DNA of 12,351 nt, taken from Candidatus Omnitrophota bacterium (GTDB lineage Bacteria; Omnitrophota; Gorgyraeia; JABMRG01). Position 1 is the stretch's first letter. Each line of letters starts with the position of its first letter. This document shows, in pieces, positions 7,454-12,351 of the stretch. The translations under genes were made by a program, and so were the position numbers. The DNA lies in contig JABMRG010000068.1 of the NCBI GenBank assembly GCA_013202935.1, forward strand, positions 1 through 12,351, read 5' to 3'. The notes under the pieces were generated by a model. That model searched no databases. It was not told the origin of the DNA and worked only from the letters and a program-made list of their open reading frames with translations.

Positions 7454-8101
7454 TTACTTTTTATAGAAATCCTTTATGATCTTTATTACTTCAGCGGGAC
7501 TATCAGTAACCTTGAATATATTCAGGTCTTTCCTGCTGATACGGTTGCCCTTTAACATCTTATCATCCATCCAGTCCAGTAAGCCTTTCCAGTAATCTTT
7601 GCCTACCAGTATAACCGGGAATGGGCTAATGCGCTCGGTCTGTATCAGTGTAATAGACTCAAAGAACTCGTCCATTGTGCCAAACCCTCCAGGCATAACA
7701 ATGAATGCCTTGGCATATTTAACAAACATCACTTTTCTACAAAAGAAGTATCTAAAATCGATAAAGTGAGTGATATATGGATTTGGTTTCTGAACAACCG
7801 GCACATCTATATTAAGGCCGACAGACTTGCCGCCAGCTTTTTTTGCGGCCTTATTTGCTGCTTCCATAATACCTGAACCTGCCCCTGTAATAACAGCGTA
7901 TTTTGCCTTTACAAGCTTAGTGGCAATAGCCTCTGTAAGCTTGTAATACTTTTCGCCGGGTTTTGTCCGAGCAGATCCAAATATCGTAACTGCAGGGCCT
8001 ATCTTTGAAAGCTCCTCAATGCCCTCAACAAACTCACTCATTATCCTGAAGATTCGCCACGGTTCTTCCTGTGTAAAATCTACAGCCTTCAAGTCTGCCA
8101 T
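7454..8101 (-). CDS. LOG-family Rossmann-fold protein (TIGR00730 type)
   Basis: A 215-residue protein with the lysine-decarboxylase-like/LOG fold. Motifs are GSARTKP (42-48), TGAGSGIMEAANKAA (72-86), the R122-K pair, and the hallmark PGGFGTMDE (137-145). Characterised relatives are nucleoside 5'-monophosphate phosphoribohydrolases that release free cytokinin-type bases or hydrolyse AMP/IMP; the exact substrate here is unknown. An ATG four codons upstream (8113) is in frame, but GGAGG (8107-8111) lies inside those first codons and sits 5 nt before the ATG at 8101, so 8101 is clearly the real start. First gene of an operon with the COG2231 glycosylase, yjbQ and the helicase-nuclease, driven by the promoter at 8133-8161. 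Confidence 0.9.
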   Translation of the reverse strand: MADLKAVDFTQEEPWRIFRIMSEFVEGIEELSKIGPAVTIFGSARTKPGEKYYKLTEAIATKLVKAKYAVITGAGSGIMEAANKAAKKAGGKSVGLNIDVPVVQKPNPYITHFIDFRYFFCRKVMFVKYAKAFIVMPGGFGTMDEFFESITLIQTERISPFPVILVGKDYWKGLLDWMDDKMLKGNRISRKDLNIFKVTDSPAEVIKIIKDFYKK

Positions 8102-8132
8102 ACACGCCTCCATTTTTACGTTGCTTTTAGGT

Positions 8133-8161
8133 ATTATAGCGCGCTGCTAGATATATTTCAA
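8133..8161 (-). promoter_or_regulatory. Strong sigma70-type promoter for the LOG/repair operon
   Basis: Minus strand: TTGAAA (8156-8161), 17-nt spacer, TATAAT (8133-8138). The -10 is perfect consensus, the -35 matches five of six bases and the spacing is ideal. Expected start near 8126 gives a leader of about 25 nt containing the GGAGG ribosome binding site. Only about 30 nt separate the -35 from the stop of the upstream exported-protein gene. Confidence 0.8.
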
Positions 8162-8190
8162 GTTATATTTCTGGGGAAAGAATATAGATA

Positions 8191-9234
8191 TTATGCAGAG
8201 TGGCGGGATTTGCCATGGCCTATTCTTATATTAAGAAGCTGGCCTGAGTCGCTTTTCTTGATCTCAGCAAAGCGCTTCACAATATCATCCAGAAGGCTCT
8301 GAAGCATCGCAAAGGCAGCATAGTCTTGCGGATTATTGTTCTTTACTATCTCGCTTGCAATATTTATTTTTGCAATCAATGCCCTTTTCATCGCATCAAG
8401 GTCCTCGATGGCTTCGAGTTCTGAGGCTAGGTGGCCTATGTCTGTGGCGTTTGAGAGCATAATAAAGTGTATGAGCATCTCTGCAACAAGCGGCATATCT
8501 TGCTCTAGGATCTCTCCGTCAGCAAGCCAGGCCTTTAGCCTATTGTCAGCGACATTAATAAGCCTGGATACATCAGAATCAATATCAACAGCTTCTTCGC
8601 TACGGCCTTTTTGTATATATTTTCTGCGAATCAGGGAAGCTGCATCTATCAGGCCCTTTTCTGCATAGAGATTGCTGGGGTCGGAATTGAGGTACCGTAT
8701 TCGGTTCAGCCATAACTTCTCAACGGCTGATGAGATCTGCACAACAAGGTCACCCCAATATATTGTTCTCAATCTATTCTCATCTGCAACCGTAGCAATA
8801 TCAAGCGGCAGTTCAATAGTGTTCTCATTCAGGTCTACCTGGCTACTGCCTAGCCCAGCTTCTCTCTGAAATGCAGTCTGCTGTTTATAAACCTTGATCT
8901 TATCCCCTATGCGCGGCAGGTAATGATGCTTAAGCATGCGGTAGGCAACCTCTTTTGTAAGCATCTCTTCAGCAGGCTTTACATCACTTGAGGAAAGTTC
9001 TATTACGCCATACTCCTTGATAAGTTTTATCATATTATCCAGGGATACATACTTTGATTTACCATTGACCAGGTCGATCGTTATCTTGTTGTGCAGCTGC
9101 TCATTCTTCTTTGATGACATCACGCGTATCCTGCCATTGCCCGACTTACCAGCATAGGTCTGCGTTGGCGCAAGCAAGATAGCTAGCGCTACAAGATATA
9201 GTACGCATCTGTACAGATAGGTAGACTTCTTCAT
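8191..9234 (-). CDS. Exported protein of unknown function
   Basis: I do not recognise this 347-residue protein. It begins with a signal peptide: KK at 2-3, a hydrophobic core at about 11-22, and likely cleavage after A28 (TYA|GK). No lipobox is present, so it is probably periplasmic or secreted. The mature part is mostly charged and helical, with no obvious repeats, and only one cysteine (C10, in the signal peptide). An early stretch, ITIDLVNGKSKYVSL, looks like a small beta segment, followed by helices from about residue 150 to 320. The tail ends in a basic, His-containing stretch. A near-consensus promoter lies at 9290-9317, yet no Shine-Dalgarno is seen before ATG. It is divergent to spoVG. 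No function can be assigned. Confidence 0.75.
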   Translation of the reverse strand: MKKSTYLYRCVLYLVALAILLAPTQTYAGKSGNGRIRVMSSKKNEQLHNKITIDLVNGKSKYVSLDNMIKLIKEYGVIELSSSDVKPAEEMLTKEVAYRMLKHHYLPRIGDKIKVYKQQTAFQREAGLGSSQVDLNENTIELPLDIATVADENRLRTIYWGDLVVQISSAVEKLWLNRIRYLNSDPSNLYAEKGLIDAASLIRRKYIQKGRSEEAVDIDSDVSRLINVADNRLKAWLADGEILEQDMPLVAEMLIHFIMLSNATDIGHLASELEAIEDLDAMKRALIAKINIASEIVKNNNPQDYAAFAMLQSLLDDIVKRFAEIKKSDSGQLLNIRIGHGKSRHSA

Positions 9235-9289
9235 CGTATTAATAGTGGTTATTTTTTGCCAGGGGGGATTTTGGTTCTTTTACAGTATA

Positions 9290-9317
9290 AGTATACCATA
9301 TATATATACAATGTCAA
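9290..9317 (-). promoter_or_regulatory. Near-consensus promoter of the exported-protein gene
   Basis: Minus strand: TTGACA (9312-9317, perfect), 16-nt spacer of mostly alternating TA, TATACT (9290-9295, five of six). The predicted start near 9283 leaves a leader of about 49 nt. That leader has a CCCCCC run but no recognisable ribosome binding site. Confidence 0.75.
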
Positions 9318-9369
9318 GCGCAAACCCAAACCTTCCACCTCTTATCAATGGGGACGTTTCACTCACTTC

Positions 9370-9403
9370 TAACTCATTATAGCACAACGAGTTATGGCTA
9401 TGA
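9370..9403. repeat. Two interleaved inverted repeats upstream of spoVG
   Basis: TAACTC (9370-9375) pairs with GAGTTA (9389-9394). TTATAGC (9377-9383) pairs with GCTATGA (9397-9403), with one G-U pair if RNA. The order is A-B-A'-B', so the two stems are either alternative hairpins or together an H-type pseudoknot. As DNA, the palindromes could be operator half-sites. Whether this is transcribed depends on which spoVG promoter is used. Confidence 0.4.
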
Positions 9404-9491
9404 CCATTACATTTTTCTATTTTTTTCATTTTTTTTGAAAGAAAATCCTCTCTTTTTGCGACTATATATATAAAGGCTAATTTAACTATTC

Positions 9492-9537
9492 AATAGCGTC
9501 TTTCAAGCACACATTGTCGTACTCAAAAGACGCTATT
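9492..9537 (+). promoter_or_regulatory. 12-bp hairpin in the spoVG leader
   Basis: AATAGCGTCTTT (9492-9503) and AAAGACGCTATT (9526-9537) are exact complements around a 22-nt loop. The stem ends just 3 nt before the AAAGGAGGTGA ribosome binding site at 9541-9551. It is not followed by a T-run, so termination is unlikely. A role in translation control, mRNA stability or protein binding is inferred from position. Confidence 0.7.
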
Positions 9538-9556
9538 AAGAAAGGAGGTGAGAATC

Positions 9557-9817
9557 ATGGAAGAAGGCATTGAACTCAAGGTTGAGCGTATATATCGGCT
9601 TGACACCGATAACTGCTTAAAAGGCTTTGCTGATATCTCAATTGCCGGCAGCTTCATCATTAAAGGCTTAAGAATAGTCGCAGGAAAAAATGGCCTCTTT
9701 GTCGGCATGCCGCAGGAATTAGGCAAAGATGGAAAATGGTACAATAGGGTAAGCCTTGTGGATGAAGCGCTGAAGGATAAGCTCTCCAGCCTCATTCTTT
9801 CAGCATATGAAGAATGA
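9557..9817 (+). CDS. spoVG: SpoVG family nucleic-acid-binding regulator
   Basis: SpoVG, 86 aa, typical length. The core IAGSFIIKGLRIVAGKNGLFVGMPQ matches the family over about residues 29-53, including the conserved NGLFV-MP strand. SpoVG proteins act as site-specific DNA and RNA binders that tune many genes, and in some bacteria bind their own transcript. The start is ATG at 9557, set by the excellent AAAGGAGGTGA 5 nt upstream; the in-frame GTG at 9548 lies inside that ribosome binding site and cannot be the start. First gene of a cluster with yraN and comM, separated from yraN by a hairpin at 9825-9851. The leader hairpin at 9492-9537 suggests post-transcriptional control. Confidence 0.95.
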   Translation: MEEGIELKVERIYRLDTDNCLKGFADISIAGSFIIKGLRIVAGKNGLFVGMPQELGKDGKWYNRVSLVDEALKDKLSSLILSAYEE

Positions 9818-9824
9818 TAAACCT

Positions 9825-9851
9825 GGGCTGGCTACTATGCGTAGCCAGCCC
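9825..9851 (+). terminator. Hairpin between spoVG and yraN (attenuator-like)
   Basis: GGGCTGGCTAC (9825-9835) pairs perfectly with GTAGCCAGCCC (9841-9851) over a TATGC loop. This 11-bp GC-rich stem begins 7 nt after the spoVG stop. The following bases, TCCTCTTAAAG, are pyrimidine-rich but hold no real T-run. It could partly terminate, or protect the spoVG mRNA end so that spoVG is expressed more strongly than yraN and comM. Confidence 0.6.
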
Positions 9852-9876
9852 TCCTCTTAAAGAAAGATGCTATGCT

Positions 9877-10227
9877 ATGAAAAGAATTATGCTTGGAAAG
9901 CGTGGGGAGAAACTAGCCTGCCAACTGCTCAAAAGAGCTGGATATGTAATATTAAAAAGAAACTTTAGGCACCGAATAGGCGAAATTGACATAATCGCCA
10001 AAGACGCAGCTGAGATCGTAATTGTTGAAGTACGAAGCACTAGAGGTCTAGGCTTTTGCGATCCCCTTGAGTCGATAACCTTTTTCAAAATCAGAAGATT
10101 GCAGAAGTTGGCTTCAATCTGGTTCCTTACTACTGGTAATAAGCTGAACAAAGTGCGATTTGATGTAATAACCGTTGTATTCTATGAAGGTAGACCAAAA
10201 ATAACTCACATTAAAAATGCTTTCTAA
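9877..10227 (+). CDS. yraN: YraN / UPF0102 family nuclease-like protein
   Basis: A 116-residue UPF0102 protein, a small Holliday-junction-resolvase-like PD-(D/E)XK fold. It shows LGKRGEKLA (6-14), GYVILKRNFR (22-31), GEIDII (35-40) with D38, and VEVR (50-53), where the usual catalytic lysine (VEVK) is arginine, a variant known in the family. RFDVI (94-98) is the closing signature. In many genomes yraN neighbours comM or rnhB. The reading frame is open back to an ATG overlapping the spoVG stop (9814), but those 21 codons run through the hairpin and do not resemble the family, so I prefer ATG at 9877. ATG at 9892 is a further option. The ribosome binding site is weak (AAAGAAAGA). Confidence 0.85.
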   Translation: MKRIMLGKRGEKLACQLLKRAGYVILKRNFRHRIGEIDIIAKDAAEIVIVEVRSTRGLGFCDPLESITFFKIRRLQKLASIWFLTTGNKLNKVRFDVITVVFYEGRPKITHIKNAF

Positions 10228-10242
10228 TATGGGGGGATAAAA

Positions 10243-11781
10243 ATGTTAGCAAAGATTGAATCAAGGGCAATATATGGCATATCTTCTTATAGGGTTGATG
10301 TTGAAGTCGATATATCCTCAGGCATACCAAATTTTTCTATTGTCGGCCTTCCAGATGCAGCATGCCGCGAGTCTTCAAAAAGAGTCATGGCTGCATTAAA
10401 GAATTCAGGTTATCATTTACCAAGCCTTCGCATAACAGTAAACCTTGCTCCAGCATACCTAAAAAAAGAAGGCTCTATGTATGACCTGGCAATAGCGCTG
10501 GGAATATTGGCTGCCATGGATAAGTTCGATAAGGACCTACTGGAAAATAAGGTGGTCTGCGGGGAGTTGTCATTAGACGGGAGCTTACGCCCCATAAAGG
10601 GCGCTTTACCAATAGCAGATGAATTAAGAGATCAAACTAGTAAAAAACTGATTATGCCTTACAAAAACCGCGTTGAAATATCTATAGCTGAAGGTGTAAA
10701 TATCATATACGGCAACACGCTAAATGAAACCATAAGGTATTTAGTAGAAAACATAACTCCTGATAACATAGAGCCACACGCAACCCCTATTACCCCTCCA
10801 CAAGATACAGGCCTCGATTATTCTGATATAAAGGGCAATGCTGTGGCTAAAAGAGCTGTTGAGATTGCGGTTGCTGGCGGACACAACATACTCTTAATAG
10901 GCTCACCTGGTATTGGAAAGACCATGATCGCAAGACGGCTGCCTACTATAATGGGCGGGCTGAGCAGAACAGAGTCCATAGAGACCAGTAAAATTTATAG
11001 TGTCAGTGGATTGCTAAACAAAACAAGTAGTTTGATAGAGGTGGCGCCTTTCAGAACTTTGCATCATTCCATATCAGATGCTGGTATGCTGGGAGGTGGC
11101 TCAAATCAGAATATAAGACCGGGTGAGATAAGCCTTGCGCATAACGGTGTGCTTTTCCTGGATGAGTTACCGGAATTCAGAAGAGACGTTCTTGAGGCTT
11201 TACGGCAACCGCTTGAGGAGGGAATCATACGCATATCAAGAAGCAATATGCATATAACTTACCCTGCGCAATTCATGCTGGTTGCTGCTATGAACCCTTG
11301 CCCGTGCGGTTTTCTGACGCACCCGGATAAGACCTGCACATGCACCCCTCCTCAGATACAAAGATACCTGTCTAAGATATCAGGGCCATTGCTTGATAGG
11401 ATCGATATACATCTGGAGGTTCAGCCTATCAGATATGAACAGATGAGGTCTACTCAGCCTGGCGAGAATTCTGCAGAGATAAGGTCTAGGGTTGGAGAAG
11501 CCAGAAGAATTCAGCTAAAAAGGTACAGCAAATATAAATATAAAGTAAATTCAAAACTGCCTCATAAGCTGCTTGAGAAATTCTGCGAGATCACAGATGA
11601 GGCAGCTGGAATTCTCAAAAACGCCATGGATGAGCTTTTTATAAGCGCGAGGGCATATGATAAGATGCTCAGAATTGCAAGAACCATCGCTGACCTGGAT
11701 CAAGAACCGATCATAGGGGTCGAGGAGATATCAGAGGCCATAAGTTACCGCACCTTAGACACCCGCGTCTGGCTCCCCTAA
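10243..11781 (+). CDS. comM: ComM / YifB Mg-chelatase-like AAA+ ATPase
   Basis: ComM (YifB), 512 aa, full length. In naturally competent bacteria ComM is a hexameric helicase driving branch migration during integration of incoming DNA; it is also common in bacteria not known to be competent. The N-terminal ChlI/Lon-protease-like domain (1-170) is followed by the AAA+ core: Walker A GSPGIGKT (220-227), Walker B VLFLDELPEF (303-312), sensor 1 AAMNPCPCG (348-356), and arginine finger R386 in LLDRIDIHLE. Cysteines 353, 355, 365 and 367 form the usual CxC...CxC insert. The C-terminal lid has SARAYDKMLRIARTIADL (468-485). A G-rich ribosome binding site, GGGGGGA, lies 5 nt before ATG. It starts 15 nt after yraN, so the two are co-transcribed. 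Confidence 0.97.
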   Translation: MLAKIESRAIYGISSYRVDVEVDISSGIPNFSIVGLPDAACRESSKRVMAALKNSGYHLPSLRITVNLAPAYLKKEGSMYDLAIALGILAAMDKFDKDLLENKVVCGELSLDGSLRPIKGALPIADELRDQTSKKLIMPYKNRVEISIAEGVNIIYGNTLNETIRYLVENITPDNIEPHATPITPPQDTGLDYSDIKGNAVAKRAVEIAVAGGHNILLIGSPGIGKTMIARRLPTIMGGLSRTESIETSKIYSVSGLLNKTSSLIEVAPFRTLHHSISDAGMLGGGSNQNIRPGEISLAHNGVLFLDELPEFRRDVLEALRQPLEEGIIRISRSNMHITYPAQFMLVAAMNPCPCGFLTHPDKTCTCTPPQIQRYLSKISGPLLDRIDIHLEVQPIRYEQMRSTQPGENSAEIRSRVGEARRIQLKRYSKYKYKVNSKLPHKLLEKFCEITDEAAGILKNAMDELFISARAYDKMLRIARTIADLDQEPIIGVEEISEAISYRTLDTRVWLP

Positions 11782-11793
11782 ACTGCTATTTTC

Positions 11794-11810
11794 TTCCGCC
11801 TATGGCGGAA
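11794..11810. terminator. Small perfect hairpin between convergent genes
   Basis: TTCCGCC (11794-11800) pairs with GGCGGAA (11804-11810) over a TAT loop. It lies between the comM stop and the end of the opposite-strand gene at 11832, where a bidirectional terminator is expected. Neither side has a clear T-run, so efficiency is doubtful. Confidence 0.5.
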
Positions 11811-11831
11811 ATCGGATTAGAATTTGAGGGA

Positions 11832-12302
11832 TCAGAAACGGGACTGGCTCTTCTTACTCTGCCAGGCATCATAGATCATGATGAGGGCCTTTGTGCCGCC
11901 CGTATCCATAATCCACTTAAGCCCAAAAACAACTGCAGCAACCAGAAACTGAAGAAAATATACCTTAACAACAAAAGATAATATAAAAAATATAGCTGAA
12001 ACAATTAAATACCGGTTACGCTTAAAGAAACTTCTCATTCCTCTTGACCTCCTGGAAGCCCTGGGTATTGATTTTGCTTTCTTTATAGCAGTTACACTAT
12101 CACCAGTATCTGCATTTTCATCAAATTCACTTAAACCTGATATTGCAGCTGCTATCTTAGAAAAACAGTCGTCGCACTCTCCGACATGCTGCGCGACGTA
12201 CTCGTCTGCTTCCCCGTTTTTGCTTACACAACTTATATAATCTGCAAGCACTTCATCACTAAAGCATGTAGATATCTTTGGCTTCGCTATATCCTTATTC
12301 AT
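11832..12302 (-). CDS. zf-HC2 anti-sigma-type membrane protein
   Basis: A 156-residue protein with an N-terminal zinc-finger anti-sigma (ZAS/zf-HC2) motif: C13, 25 residues, H39-x3-C43-x2-C46. A basic linker (72-97) leads into two closely spaced membrane segments at about 98-114 and 116-131, then a short C-terminal helix. Such proteins usually hold an ECF sigma factor at the membrane, with the sigma gene directly upstream; here that region is beyond the right edge. The hairpin-like second membrane segment puts both termini on the same side, unusual for single-pass anti-sigmas that sense the periplasm. Ribosome binding site AGAGAGG lies 6 nt before ATG. It converges on comM. Partner and signal are unknown. 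Confidence 0.75.
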   Translation of the reverse strand: MNKDIAKPKISTCFSDEVLADYISCVSKNGEADEYVAQHVGECDDCFSKIAAAISGLSEFDENADTGDSVTAIKKAKSIPRASRRSRGMRSFFKRNRYLIVSAIFFILSFVVKVYFLQFLVAAVVFGLKWIMDTGGTKALIMIYDAWQSKKSQSRF

Positions 12303-12351
12303 AATAACCTCTCTGCTTTAACTCTTCACGCAAAGAATTTTTTGTCCGAGC

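Larger units (their letters stand above)
9235..9556. other. Divergent intergenic region, structured, 322 bp
   Basis: No gene fits here. It holds the promoter of the exported-protein gene (9290-9317), an alternating AT run (about 9290-9310), the sequence AATGGGGACGTTTCACTC (9347-9364), two interleaved inverted repeats (9370-9403), a T-rich tract (9412-9436), a TATATATATAAA run (9463-9474) and the spoVG leader hairpin (9492-9537). For spoVG I see only weak promoter candidates: TTTACA at 9279-9284 with TATATA at 9301-9306 (16-nt spacer), overlapping the opposite promoter, or the AT run at 9463-9474, which lacks a good -35. Confidence 0.7.

Noticed and set aside
8102..8113. In-frame upstream ATG extending the LOG-family protein by four residues
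   Set aside because: The GGAGG ribosome binding site lies within those codons and is ideally spaced for the ATG at 8101.
9395..9411. Resemblance of ATGACCATTAC to a cloning-vector lacZ start
   Set aside because: The match is about ten bases, has no reading frame or further vector sequence, and is most likely chance.
9548..9556. GTG start extending SpoVG by three residues
   Set aside because: The GTG is part of the AAAGGAGGTGA Shine-Dalgarno itself.
9523..9795. Minus-strand open frame opposite spoVG
   Set aside because: It is fully antisense to a clear SpoVG gene; its low-complexity Ser/Leu composition is typical of a shadow frame.
9814..9876. ATG overlapping the spoVG stop as the yraN start
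   Set aside because: The 21 extra codons pass through the perfect hairpin at 9825-9851 and do not resemble UPF0102 N-termini.
1..12351. CRISPR array, tRNA, rRNA or insertion sequence
   Set aside because: No regularly spaced direct repeats, no cloverleaf or rRNA signatures, and no transposase-like protein on either strand.

Overview
This looks like an ordinary chromosomal segment of a bacterium, AT-leaning and densely packed. It has four transcription units plus one edge gene, and no phage, transposase, CRISPR, rRNA or tRNA gene. The mix of Era, a DUF151 nuclease, an EF-Tu domain-2-like mini-protein, SpoVG, YraN, ComM and a membrane-anchored zf-HC2 protein, with Gram-negative-style signal peptide and sigma70-type promoters, recalls uncultivated lineages such as Omnitrophota. 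That placement is an impression from gene content only.

Layout, left to right. Bases 1-156 are non-coding and hold hairpins and a partial copy of a palindromic repeat. Bases 157-2982 are a minus-strand operon read as EF-like protein, era, DUF151 nuclease, M48 membrane protease, with an extended -10 promoter at 3006-3033. A perfect 18-bp palindrome (3084-3134) separates it from the next minus-strand operon (3139-8101), read as LOG-like Rossmann protein, endonuclease III-like glycosylase (COG2231), YjbQ, and a 1055-residue UvrD-type helicase fused to a Fe-S RecB/AddB-type nuclease. That operon has a textbook TTGAAA-17-TATAAT promoter at 8133-8161. A single minus-strand gene for an unrecognised exported protein (8191-9234) follows, with a near-consensus promoter.

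A 322-bp divergent intergenic region (9235-9556) then leads into the plus-strand cluster spoVG, yraN, comM (9557-11781). It is rich in inverted repeats, including a perfect 12-bp stem ending just before the spoVG ribosome binding site. On the right, convergent to comM, is a minus-strand gene for a small zinc-finger, two-helix membrane protein of anti-sigma type.

The genes lean towards nucleic-acid handling: ribosome assembly (Era), base excision (COG2231), double-strand break processing (helicase-nuclease), DNA uptake and recombination (ComM, YraN) and a nucleic-acid-binding regulator (SpoVG). I see no clearly new multi-gene system. The best leads are the structured spoVG leader, the 3'-end palindromic repeat with two divergent copies, the single-chain helicase-nuclease, the COG2231 protein that has lost one cluster cysteine, and the unrecognised exported protein.
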